Below, piece by piece: positions 1-6,808 of a stretch of DNA of 12,715 bases. This DNA comes from Clostridia bacterium (GTDB lineage: Bacteria; Bacillota; Clostridia; Oscillospirales; Acutalibacteraceae). Position 1 is the first letter of the stretch, and every line of letters starts with the position of its first letter. A program made the translations under genes and the position numbers. The stretch covers positions 1 to 12,715 of the forward strand of contig CAAGJJ010000173.1 in the NCBI GenBank assembly GCA_900770165.1, in the 5' to 3' direction. The notes under the pieces are model-generated. The model saw only the letters and a program-made list of their open reading frames with translations, did not search any database and was not told the DNA's origin.

Positions 1-207
1 AGAAGTCTTGGATTAACCATGCTTGGAAACTTTCATTCACACCCGGAAACTCCTTCAAGACCTTCCGAGGAGGATAAGAGACTAGCATATGATTCGACTG
101 CTGTATATATGATTATGTCCCTTATGGATAATGATAATCCTGTGTTTAAGGCATTTGGTGTTGATAAGGATAAGGATGTTACGGAGCATGTGCTGGAGAT
201 TGTGTAG
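1..207 (+). CDS. M67-family JAMM/MPN+ metallopeptidase, C-terminal part (5' end outside window)
   Basis: The frame is open from base 1 to the TAG at 205-207, so the first residues lie outside the window. The visible 68 residues contain the zinc-binding signature of JAMM (Mov34/MPN/PAD-1) isopeptidases: H12 and H14 in FHSHP, then S22 and D25, spaced as HxH-x7-S-x2-D. The catalytic glutamate that belongs upstream is not in the window. Bacterial members of this family usually remove small ubiquitin-like sulfur carrier proteins (ThiS/MoaD/CysO type) from their C-terminal adducts, often next to thiF/moeB-like genes. The substrate cannot be told here because the upstream neighbours are missing. The ATG at 19 is internal: it falls after residues that are in frame and just before the metal-binding motif. 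The family call is confident, the cellular role is inference. Confidence 0.85.
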   Translation, partial: RSLGLTMLGNFHSHPETPSRPSEEDKRLAYDSTAVYMIMSLMDNDNPVFKAFGVDKDKDVTEHVLEIV

Positions 208-288
208 GGTAATGTGTCTGGATACTGTACGTAAGAAGAACATCAGCAGAGTGATAATGGTCCGATACAAGGTGTTATACACATGATA

Positions 289-480
289 CCTATAGATAGT
301 CGCATTGTAAGAATTCTTATAGGAAAAAAGAAGGAGAATTTAAATTATTTTTAGCTTTTTGAAGCATAATAACCTATAAGCGGCATGAAATAAGCAGCTT
401 TATAGGTAAATATGAAACTAAAATGGAGAAAAAGTGGAAAATATGCCTATAAGAGAGCAAGAAGATATGATTATATAGGC
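289..480. repeat. Three consecutive inverted repeats with the same CCTATA/TATAGG arms
   Basis: Three palindromes of nearly the same size follow one another in the gene-free stretch after the metallopeptidase gene: CCTATA 289-294 with TATAGG 318-323; CCTATA 373-378 with TATAGG 401-406; CCTATA 446-451 with TATAGG 474-479. The total lengths are 35, 34 and 34 bases, with unrelated loops. The second extends to a 10-bp stem with one bulged base (372-381 with 397-407), and the third to 7 bp (445-451 with 474-480). They start 84 and 73 bases apart. They could be RNA hairpins in the 3' region of the upstream transcript or repeated operator-like protein sites. No known RNA family was recognised. The rest of 208-674 has no convincing gene. 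Confidence 0.5.
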
Positions 481-510
481 AGAGAACGAAAATGAATGGT
501 TTGAAAATCA

Positions 511-545
511 CCTCTTCGCTTTATGTTAAGTGAAGGGGTTTTTTA
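511..545 (+). terminator. Rho-independent terminator
   Basis: The arms CCTCTTCGCTT (511-521) and AAGTGAAGGGG (528-538) pair over 11 positions with two G-U pairs around a 6-base loop, followed directly by TTTTTTAT. It is well placed to end transcription coming from the metallopeptidase gene through the three palindromes, leaving those palindromes inside the transcript. Confidence 0.8.
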
Positions 546-592
546 TGTATGGAAGGAAAATGAGGAAACTACGCGATTCTCGCTACGCTGGA

Positions 593-621
593 TTGATATT
601 TCAGGCATTTGTTAGTAACAT
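593..621 (+). promoter_or_regulatory. Candidate promoter for the membrane XRE gene
   Basis: TTGATA (593-598) and TAACAT (616-621) are separated by 17 bases, a fair match to the housekeeping -35/-10 pattern. It lies between the terminator and the gene that starts at 675, which would give a leader of about 45 bases. The TTGACA at 651-656 looks better by sequence but lies too close to the start codon to be the -35. Confidence 0.45.
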
Positions 622-674
622 TTTAATAAACAGACAGTGCTGTGAAATTAATTGACAATCAAGGAGGACGACAT

Positions 675-1559
675 ATGGATAAGCAGAAGACGGGCGAGCT
701 TATAAGGAATGCGAGGATTAAAAAAGGGTATACCCAGGTTGAACTTGGTGATTTAATTGGTGTAACTAACAAAGCAATTTCCAGATGGGAAAAAGGAGAC
801 AGTTTTCCCGATATAGGTGTTATAGAAGAGTTATCAAGAATACTTGACATAAGGATTCAGGATATTGTAATAGGGGAGATTAAGGAGAAGAATACCGACA
901 GTGAAACAGCGGTTACAGAAGTTGTGAGAGTGGCAAAGCTGCAGGACAGAGTAAAGAAAAGAGAACTTATAACAGGAATTGTTGCTCTTATTATTGTTGG
1001 ATATATGCTTATGTGTGGGTGGTATTCATTCAGGGGACATATTGACAGTTCGGGGATGTATTATCTGGGGATATCTCTTGCGGTTATTCTTGCAGCTGTG
1101 TTTCTGAAAGAAAGATTAATCGGTGCAGATCCAAATAGAGAAAATGCGGATAAGCGGATATATAATATTATCGGATTTGGAAGTATGGCATACAGTTTTA
1201 TTATGATGATAATTGTAACTGGCATATTTAATAATCATGAAATTCAGTCATGGAAGATAGACGGAAATATAGGACGAATTATAAATGTGCAGCTTATTAT
1301 TATATTTATACTTAATCTTGCATTGCTTATTATTCAGAATTATGTCAGCATGCGAAAATATGAAGGAGAGACTGGAAGGGAGTACAGTCTGATAGGAGCA
1401 TGCTTTACAAGTATGATGTATTCATGGCTGTTGCATACATTGACAGATATACACAGCTTTAATAAATATATGATAATCATTGCGGCTATTGTGATAATTG
1501 AACTGCTTGCTGTATATATTATCAGGTTCTGTGTTACTAATCATAGACAGGTTTCATAA
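675..1559 (+). CDS. XRE-family HTH regulator with a six-helix membrane domain
   Basis: A 294-residue protein. The start is set by AAGGAGG at 661-667, seven bases before the ATG at 675; a GTG in frame at 642 has no such site. Residues about 7-61 form a Cro/C1-type helix-turn-helix (RNARIKKGYTQVELGDLIGV, then ISRWEKG and PDIGVIEELSRIL). After a charged linker come about six hydrophobic helices (roughly 94-115, 123-142, 167-188, 204-225, 240-258, 263-285). The architecture suggests a DNA-binding regulator tethered to the membrane, where the membrane part senses a signal or sequesters the regulator. Such XRE-membrane proteins are common in Clostridia, mostly uncharacterised. It has its own candidate promoter and no partner gene in the same operon. 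Target and signal are unknown. Confidence 0.8.
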   Translation: MDKQKTGELIRNARIKKGYTQVELGDLIGVTNKAISRWEKGDSFPDIGVIEELSRILDIRIQDIVIGEIKEKNTDSETAVTEVVRVAKLQDRVKKRELITGIVALIIVGYMLMCGWYSFRGHIDSSGMYYLGISLAVILAAVFLKERLIGADPNRENADKRIYNIIGFGSMAYSFIMMIIVTGIFNNHEIQSWKIDGNIGRIINVQLIIIFILNLALLIIQNYVSMRKYEGETGREYSLIGACFTSMMYSWLLHTLTDIHSFNKYMIIIAAIVIIELLAVYIIRFCVTNHRQVS

Positions 1560-1829
1560 GGATAGTATTGTACCTTGTATACAATTGAGGTAGAAAAAGA
1601 AGCTATTGAGGAAGCAAATGGTTTTGGGCTTACATTGATGATATAATACAGACAACGATGGTTGAAACATCATTGTCAGAAAGCTTAATTCGTAATATAG
1701 ATATACATAAAAAGGACAGGAGCGTGTTACTATTTATCCGGTAACATGTTCCTGTCTGATTTTCAGGTAATCAAACATGTTATTAATTAATAGTCCATTT
1801 TCAAATATATTTAATTTTAATATAATATA
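1560..1829. other. Gene-free stretch with a possible decayed coding remnant
   Basis: No intact gene is seen between the membrane XRE gene and the promoter at 1830. Positions 1575-1628 read in one frame as LYTIEVEKEAIEEANGFG. A one-base shift at the GGTTTTGGG run would continue at 1625 as WAYIDDIIQTTMVETSLSES up to about 1690. The composition looks protein-like, so this may be the tail of a frameshifted gene, but I do not recognise the family and chance is a real alternative. The stretch also holds the hairpin element described separately (1693-1756) and an A+T-rich segment leading into the promoter. Confidence 0.25.
1693..1756. repeat. Hairpin element, copy 1 (19-base flank plus 16-bp stem)
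   Basis: The 19 bases at 1693-1711 (TAATATAGATATACATAAA) are identical to 11087-11105. Each is followed by a long hairpin with related arms. Here the arms are 1715-1730 (GACAGGAGCGTGTTAC) and 1741-1756, 16 pairs with two G-U, loop 10. On the minus strand the stem is followed by CTTTTTATG, a usable U-tract; on the plus strand the tail is weaker (TGATTTT). It could be a two-way terminator or a dispersed repeat. Its partner lies on the other side of the signalling island. Confidence 0.6.
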
Positions 1830-1858
1830 TTGACATAAATAGACAACAAATGTACTAT
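1830..1858 (+). promoter_or_regulatory. Promoter of the half-kinase/regulator operon
   Basis: TTGACA (1830-1835) and TACTAT (1853-1858) are separated by exactly 17 bases, close to the housekeeping consensus. The predicted transcript would start near 1865, giving a leader of about 60 bases before the ATG at 1927. I saw no convincing paired LytTR operator next to it. Confidence 0.65.
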
Positions 1859-1926
1859 GAAATCAGTTTATAAGTATGAAATAAAAAGCAAGAGGGGGAA
1901 AGCTTAAAAAGCTTATACAAAAGAGA

Positions 1927-2994
1927 ATGTATTATTTAGTATGTCTGTTGATGACACCAGGGGTTAAGATAAGCTATTATATTGCAGTGCAACTTATTGA
2001 TAATAGCGAGAACAAGAAAATTAAAGGCATTTTGGCTGTGCTGGCAAGTTATATTATTGAATTGGGATTGTTCGGATTAAAGGCTGGTTTTAATAGTTAT
2101 AAGATGTCGTTAATTATAGAGATGATACTGGTGTATCTGGCGGTATTGGTCATACTCTGGATAAAGAAATATAATAGAAATTTTATTAATATAGCAGTGT
2201 TTGTTCCACTGGTGATTATGTATCCTCTGTGTATATATGCTGTACCGGATGGTACGAATGTTGCACTGATGCTTACATCATGGTTTGTAGGAAGTGCTTT
2301 CTGTAATCTGAGCATGTATAGTTTATTTGATATTCCGGATATGAAGAATCAGAGGAAGGCGTTCCGTAAGATAGAGGATAACAGGGTGCTAAGGGAAAAT
2401 CAGGCGGATGTAATGCAGCTATATCAAGGCTTTGGACAGAAATCGATAGAAAGTATAGATGAAATCAAAGCAGCAATTAAAGAAAATGTTTCTAGACAAC
2501 AGCTTGATGATAATATCAGGAATACGGTTATGGATATGCACATTAAAGAGTATTGTTCCAACACCATTGTTAACCAGATTATTTACCTGATGAAGAACCG
2601 GTGCACAGATATTGATTTTAATGTGGATATCGATGTGAATTCTATTATAGAAATTGATGATTTGTCATTATCGTCAGTTATGCTGAATCTTCTTGATAAT
2701 GCATATAATTATTGCAAATGTGATGGAAAATCATCACAGAAATACATTAATCTGACAATGAAGAAGAATGGGGATTATTTGACAATCAGTGTAGTTAATT
2801 CTTATGCAGGCAAGATAAAATCAAAGGCAGCAGGCATAAGGACAGGTGTTAAGGAACATGGTTGGGGAAGAATTATTGTGCGGGATATTGCAAAGAAATA
2901 CGGAGGACAATTTAATACAATAATTAATAAGAAAGAATACACTGCTAAGGTTATATTATGCTCTGGGAAAGGAGAGGAGGCAGAAATAGTATGA
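1927..2994 (+). CDS. Membrane GHKL ATPase, half-kinase lacking the phospho-accepting histidine
   Basis: A 355-residue protein with about five hydrophobic segments (roughly 2-22, 32-51, 59-79, 86-105, 112-131) and a cytoplasmic part resembling AgrC-type kinases. The nucleotide-binding half is present: YCSNTIVNQII leads in at 209-219, the N box is NLLDNA (254-259), VVNSYAG is at 289-295 and the G box is GWGRIIVRDIAKKYGG (312-327). In the segment where such kinases carry R-H-D-x-x-N (about 163-185), this one reads MQLYQGFGQKSIESIDEIKA, with no histidine. The only cytoplasmic histidines, H205 and H311, lie in the wrong places. It should bind ATP but not autophosphorylate in the usual way; I infer that it phosphorylates its neighbour. 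Its TGA overlaps the next ATG (ATGA). The purine-rich AGAGGGGG at 1891-1898 is far from the ATG, with a small hairpin between, so the exact start is less certain. Confidence 0.8.
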   Translation: MYYLVCLLMTPGVKISYYIAVQLIDNSENKKIKGILAVLASYIIELGLFGLKAGFNSYKMSLIIEMILVYLAVLVILWIKKYNRNFINIAVFVPLVIMYPLCIYAVPDGTNVALMLTSWFVGSAFCNLSMYSLFDIPDMKNQRKAFRKIEDNRVLRENQADVMQLYQGFGQKSIESIDEIKAAIKENVSRQQLDDNIRNTVMDMHIKEYCSNTIVNQIIYLMKNRCTDIDFNVDIDVNSIIEIDDLSLSSVMLNLLDNAYNYCKCDGKSSQKYINLTMKKNGDYLTISVVNSYAGKIKSKAAGIRTGVKEHGWGRIIVRDIAKKYGGQFNTIINKKEYTAKVILCSGKGEEAEIV

Positions 2995-3845
2995 GAATAG
3001 TAATTAATCTGGTAATAATAAGCCTTGCAAATATAGTTTCTGCATTTTCACTTTTTATTATACCAGAATATAAGATTAGTCTAAAAAAATTATTTATTGA
3101 ATTATTAATATTCGGTTTATTTATAGGAAATATTAAATATTTTGTCCAGACAAACAGCAAGGTTGATCTTGCTCTTATATTGTTGAATAATGTATTATTT
3201 TTTGGAATATTTCTGACAGCATTAAAGGGCAAAATATATAAATTCATACTTGCATATGGAATAATGACATTCATATGTTTTACAGCAGAGTCATTGCTTG
3301 TAGTATTAAATGTAAGTTATGATGGAAATATCTTTTCAGACACATTCTTTTCAATGAGTCTGATTGAGCTTATATTTATATCAATGATGGATTTTCTGTT
3401 ATATCTTCTGGTGAGAAGGATAAAGAATTATATTGACAATGTATATGTTGATGAAAAGGGTATTTTTGCAATCCTGTTTGTTGCATGCTACTGTTCAATA
3501 TATCCTAGCTATGTTAAAAGAATAATTGCACAATACAATCTGAGTGTTAATACCAACATTTTTATAATAGTCAATCTTTTTACCTTAGTCATACTTGCCA
3601 TTATACTAATAAGAAGTACTATACTGCATAGAAAGCAGTACCTTGTGGAATATAGGGAAGTATATGAAAAGGAGCAGGAAAGACTTGATAACATTCTTAT
3701 GCAGAATGAAAATATGGCAAAGCTGAGGCATGATTATATTAATCAGATAACTGTTGTGAATGCAGTAGCGGTAACAGAGCCGCAGAAAGCAATAGCAATA
3801 CTGGATAACATGAAACGGGAATACGAAGAAAGATTACAGATATGA
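2991..3845 (+). CDS. Membrane sensor with histidine phosphotransfer domain, half-kinase lacking the ATPase domain
   Basis: A 284-residue protein. The ATG at 2991 overlaps the previous stop and is preceded by GAGGAGG (2974-2980). Residues 1-210 hold about six or seven hydrophobic helices, as in AgrC-like receptors. A charged coiled-coil-like helix follows (YREVYEKEQERLDNILMQ), then the phosphoacceptor box KLRHDYINQI with H247, and the second helix of the dimerisation domain (EPQKAIAILDNMKREYEERL). The protein ends there: no N box, G box or any GHKL fold follows, and the next gene starts inside the stop codon. AgrC-family kinases normally carry about 130-150 more residues. It therefore has the histidine but cannot use ATP itself, the mirror image of the upstream protein. 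I infer that the two assemble into one working kinase feeding the regulator at 3842. Confidence 0.8.
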   Translation: MRIVINLVIISLANIVSAFSLFIIPEYKISLKKLFIELLIFGLFIGNIKYFVQTNSKVDLALILLNNVLFFGIFLTALKGKIYKFILAYGIMTFICFTAESLLVVLNVSYDGNIFSDTFFSMSLIELIFISMMDFLLYLLVRRIKNYIDNVYVDEKGIFAILFVACYCSIYPSYVKRIIAQYNLSVNTNIFIIVNLFTLVILAIILIRSTILHRKQYLVEYREVYEKEQERLDNILMQNENMAKLRHDYINQITVVNAVAVTEPQKAIAILDNMKREYEERLQI

Positions 3846-4555
3846 GAATTGCGATATGTGATGATTACATGGAACATGCAAGAGATATAGAAGAAAAGAT
3901 AACTTCTGTTAACGAAGGGATATTAACAGACTTGTATGATGATATAGAGCAGTTATTTGTGGAAGTAAATGCGGACAAGAAAAAATATGATGCAGTATTC
4001 ATGGATATGGAATGGGAGAATAATACCAGAAGTGGTGTGGATTATGTCCAGATGTTAAGCGATATGGACTGTCGTGCAAGAATAGTATGCGTGACAGCAT
4101 ATACCATGAAATACATAGAGAAGCTGTTCTGGAACAATGTTGATATATTTGGTGTTATTAATAAACCTGTGAATATGGAAAGTCTTAGGAAGGTGCTTGT
4201 TAAAATAGCTGACAGCAGGGATAAGTCCAAGAAAGAACTTGTGCTTAGCTTCAACGATACGGTATTCAGGGTAGGAATGAACGAGATAATATATGTGAAG
4301 AGTGAGGCACATAAGACTATAATATACATGCTTGATGGAGAAAAGTCTTTCTATGTATCATTTAAGAGTATCCGTTCACAAGTGCCAGAATATTTTTACT
4401 GCATTAATAAAGGCTTATTAGTTAACATGAATTATGTTAAGAGGATAGAGCAGAGTGAAGTTGTGATGCTATATCGGAAACAGATGATTACACTTCCTGT
4501 GGCAAGGGAAAAAAGAAAAGATTTTAAAAACAGATTTTTTGAGTATATAGGATAA
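3842..4555 (+). CDS. LytTR-family response regulator (AgrA/LytR-like), intact receiver
   Basis: A 237-residue protein whose ATG overlaps the TGA of the half-kinase gene (ATGA), so translation is probably coupled. Receiver domain 1-120: acidic pair D7/D8 in IAICDD, phosphoacceptor D55 in VFMDME, T85 in CVTAYT and K108 in INKP, all key residues present. LytTR DNA-binding domain about 132-237, with the family pattern EIIYVKSEAHKTIIYM, a YFYCINKGLLVNMNYVKRIE core and a basic end. LytTR regulators bind paired imperfect direct repeats upstream of weak promoters. It is the expected output of the half-kinase pair. It has a close paralog at 6809 that lacks residues 55-110. In this gene the bounds of that segment are marked by the repeat ATATGGAA at 4005-4012 and 4173-4180. 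Confidence 0.92.
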   Translation: MRIAICDDYMEHARDIEEKITSVNEGILTDLYDDIEQLFVEVNADKKKYDAVFMDMEWENNTRSGVDYVQMLSDMDCRARIVCVTAYTMKYIEKLFWNNVDIFGVINKPVNMESLRKVLVKIADSRDKSKKELVLSFNDTVFRVGMNEIIYVKSEAHKTIIYMLDGEKSFYVSFKSIRSQVPEYFYCINKGLLVNMNYVKRIEQSEVVMLYRKQMITLPVAREKRKDFKNRFFEYIG

Positions 4556-4577
4556 TAACTTAATATGATAAATAATT

Positions 4578-4618
4578 AAAACTCTTAAGCAGTTAACATG
4601 GCTGCTTAAGAGTTTTTT
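4578..4618 (+). terminator. Strong Rho-independent terminator after the signalling operon
   Basis: ACTCTTAAGCAG (4581-4592) and CTGCTTAAGAGT (4602-4613) are perfectly complementary over 12 bp around a 9-base loop, extended by AAA/TTT and ending in TTTTTTG. It closes the three-gene signalling operon, 23 bases after its stop codon, so the surface-protein genes downstream need readthrough or their own promoter. Confidence 0.9.
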
Positions 4619-4760
4619 GTATATTGAGACAGATAGTATATTAACAATTAATGCAGGCAAAACAACACTTAGTGTAAAAGCAATAGGCAAATCATTCCTG
4701 AAAATATACAATAACAATACATTAATCGAGAGCAGCCATGAATTGGCAAAAAATAAATAA
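4617..4760 (+). pseudogene. Tail of a broken gene, product unrecognised
   Basis: Just behind the terminator the frame reads YIETDSILTINAGKTTL and continues SVKAIGKSFLKIYNNNTLIE, SSHELAKNK to a TAA at 4758-4760. The alternating hydrophobic and polar residues look like strands of an extracellular beta-sandwich, not random translation, yet there is no ATG and no ribosome site. The open frame runs back through the terminator only by chance. I read it as the last 40 or so codons of a gene whose front was lost when the terminator and this tail were joined. The alternative is a small unrecognised gene starting with TTG at 4617. It ends 15 bases before the next gene and leaves that gene's AGGAGG site intact. 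Confidence 0.4.
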
Positions 4761-4775
4761 ATAGGAGGCGATTAT

Positions 4776-5228
4776 ATGTTTGAGAACGCAGGAACCAAGG
4801 CACTGAGTATTGTAAAGGTATATGTAGTATTTGAATTAATTGCAACATTTATTATTGGACTTGTTTACTCTATTCAAAGAGCTACACCAGACAAGTATTC
4901 AATGTATTACGAGTACAGTGATACAAGTAATTTTAAGACAGGAACATTTTTTCTATCATTATTGGTACTGGCTTTAATATTGTTTTTTGAGTATGTCATG
5001 GGAATATTCATGGTTGCATTTTGTCAGATGATGGAAGATGTTCATAGTATGAAAGAAGAAAAAGTCGCTTCAGAGTGTAAATATAATGATAATGGTGTTT
5101 TGAAATCAGAAGAAGAACGAGAAAATGAAATAATATCAAATGGTGGATGGAAATGTCCAGATTGTAACAGAATTCACCCGGCTTATGAAACTTCATGTGT
5201 ATGCGGAAGAAATAAGGGGACAGACTGA
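4776..5228 (+). CDS. Two-helix membrane protein with C-terminal zinc ribbon
   Basis: A 150-residue protein with AGGAGG at 4763-4768, seven bases before the ATG. Hydrophobic helices lie at about 10-32 and 56-82, with a short extracellular or cytoplasmic loop between (RATPDKYSMYYEYSDTS). A charged linker (90-122) leads to a four-cysteine ribbon, WKCPDCNRIHPAYETSCVCG, with C127, C130, C141 and C143. Such membrane-anchored zinc ribbons are frequent in Lachnospiraceae, often in clusters of surface or envelope genes, without an assigned function. It is the first gene of a five-gene run; its stop overlaps the next start by one base (TGATG). No convincing promoter was seen between the upstream terminator and this gene. 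That would fit a weak promoter that needs the LytTR activator, which is inference. Confidence 0.75.
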   Translation: MFENAGTKALSIVKVYVVFELIATFIIGLVYSIQRATPDKYSMYYEYSDTSNFKTGTFFLSLLVLALILFFEYVMGIFMVAFCQMMEDVHSMKEEKVASECKYNDNGVLKSEEERENEIISNGGWKCPDCNRIHPAYETSCVCGRNKGTD

Positions 5229-5974
5229 TGATTAAGAAGATAGAAACAGGATTATTTGTTTTTATAATAATATTAGTTATCGGTGTGGCCGTGTTAGCGG
5301 GTATAAATATAAACAAGAATTCACAAGAGAACAAAGCAGACAGAGATTCACTTGCTGTGGAAACTAATATTGCTAAAGAAACTGCTAAAAAAGAGGGATT
5401 CACATCATCAGAACAAAAAAGCACAGACATAATAAGTGAATCAGATGCTGGTCAGGAAGTTCAGACTGAGAGTAAGAAAGATTATTCTATTATGTGCATG
5501 GAAGCATATAAACAGGCATTAGCCAATCTGCATGATTTTATGATATTACCAGATAATAGAACTATTACCAGTGATACAAATATAGAGCAAAACAGATATG
5601 CCATTGTAGATATAGATAATGATGGAAAAGAAGAATTGATATTTTCATATACTGATACATCTATTGCGACAATGGCAATGTACATATATGGATATGACGA
5701 AAATGCAGAGTCAATATATATGGAAATGAAGTTTTATGTAACAGCCGAGATATATGACAGTGGATATGTAAAAGAACTGTATTCTCATAATATAGGAGTT
5801 GATCCTTATTTCTGGCCGTATACGTTATATAAATATAATGAAGAACAAGATAGCTTCGATAAAATAGGTAGTGTAGAAACAAGAAATTCAGAGAATGAAA
5901 ACTATTCTGATTATGATATTGGAACAAAGATAACAATTGAATATAAGAATCTTACACCAGATAATTATGAATAA
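5228..5974 (+). CDS. Single-pass membrane protein with acidic linker and DxDxDG motif
   Basis: A 248-residue protein. The ATG shares one base with the previous stop, and AAGGGG lies just upstream. One N-terminal helix (about 9-28) anchors it, followed by a low-complexity Ser/Glu/Lys-rich linker to about residue 85. The globular part outside the membrane contains YAIVDIDNDGKEELIF, with D128, D130, D132 and E135/E136. This calcium-loop-like DxDxDG motif is common in secreted proteins of gut Firmicutes (FG-GAP/EF-hand-like). No catalytic motif is recognised. Its membrane helix ends in NINKN, like that of the next gene, so the two may share an origin in their anchors. A role in binding a ligand or a wall component at the cell surface is possible but unproven. 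Confidence 0.7.
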   Translation: MIKKIETGLFVFIIILVIGVAVLAGININKNSQENKADRDSLAVETNIAKETAKKEGFTSSEQKSTDIISESDAGQEVQTESKKDYSIMCMEAYKQALANLHDFMILPDNRTITSDTNIEQNRYAIVDIDNDGKEELIFSYTDTSIATMAMYIYGYDENAESIYMEMKFYVTAEIYDSGYVKELYSHNIGVDPYFWPYTLYKYNEEQDSFDKIGSVETRNSENENYSDYDIGTKITIEYKNLTPDNYE

Positions 5975-5987
5975 TTATGGAGGAGAA

Positions 5988-6791
5988 ATGAAAAAGTATA
6001 CAGTTATAGGTCTTGAGGTTTTAGTAAGTGCTATTTTTATAATTGCAATAGTTATACTTGCTTTAAATATTAATAAAAATAATAAATTACAAAATTCCAA
6101 GAAAGATAATGTCGTGCAGAATAATCAGGAGACAATTAATGAAACACATAGGGAATTATTAGAAAGAAATACAGAAGAAACAAAAAATGTTAATGAGAGC
6201 AGCGAGAGTATACAGTATGAAAACGATGAGACAGTAGTAGAGAGTGAAGAGTCAGATGAACAAGATACAGAAATAGCTATAGAAACTGAAGTGGAACTAA
6301 CAGAGACTGAGGGAAATGATACAGTTAATACAATAAGCATAGATAAATTATATGAGTTAGTTGATAATAATGTATTTTTATTATTATCAGTTTTCAATGG
6401 TTCACCAACAATACTTTCTAATGAATCATCAGGCAGATATATTAAAGTAGATACCAACGTATTTGCCAATTATTCGGAATTTTATAATATGGTTCATTCT
6501 GTATATTGTAATGATCAGGCATCATATTATATAACAACGGGCTGTCCTGGATACACAGATATAAATGGCGATTTATATTTTGATACTAATTATATGGCAG
6601 GTGGTGGATATTACATTATATGGGATGGATATTCTATTACTGTTAATGATAATTCTGATAATGAATGTCATTTCTCAGTTAATGTGAAATATCAGGGACC
6701 TATGACATCTAATATTGTGACTGACAAAATAATCAATGGAACGGCTATATATGAAAACGGCAGATGGGTATTGACCAAGATGCTCCGATAA
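5988..6791 (+). CDS. Single-pass membrane protein with long acidic linker, surface domain of uncertain (possibly IseA-like) fold
   Basis: A 267-residue protein. I take the ATG at 5988, directly behind GGAGGAG (5979-5985) and 13 bases after the previous stop; ATGs at 5937 and 5967 lie inside the previous gene. An N-terminal helix (about 8-27) ending in LNINKN is followed by a strongly acidic Glu/Thr/Ser linker (30-115) and a compact domain. Its layout, with GRYIKVDTNVFANYSEFYNM near the start and a strand ending in GTAIYENGRWVLTKM, faintly recalls the IseA family of inhibitors of wall DL-endopeptidases. I hold this resemblance weakly. It sits among other surface proteins, 17 bases before the receiver-less regulator. 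If the IseA guess is right, the operon would deal with cell-wall hydrolysis. Confidence 0.65.
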   Translation: MKKYTVIGLEVLVSAIFIIAIVILALNINKNNKLQNSKKDNVVQNNQETINETHRELLERNTEETKNVNESSESIQYENDETVVESEESDEQDTEIAIETEVELTETEGNDTVNTISIDKLYELVDNNVFLLLSVFNGSPTILSNESSGRYIKVDTNVFANYSEFYNMVHSVYCNDQASYYITTGCPGYTDINGDLYFDTNYMAGGGYYIIWDGYSITVNDNSDNECHFSVNVKYQGPMTSNIVTDKIINGTAIYENGRWVLTKMLR

Positions 6792-6808
6792 AAGAGAGAA
6801 CAAAAGAT

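Noticed and set aside
443..478. Short frame MPIREQEDMII as a small peptide gene
   Set aside because: Only 11 codons, no ribosome site, and it coincides with the third palindrome. More likely chance.
651..656. TTGACA just before the membrane XRE gene, as a -35 box
   Set aside because: It lies only 19 bases before the ATG and overlaps the approach to the ribosome site, so a -10 box and transcription start would fall inside the gene.
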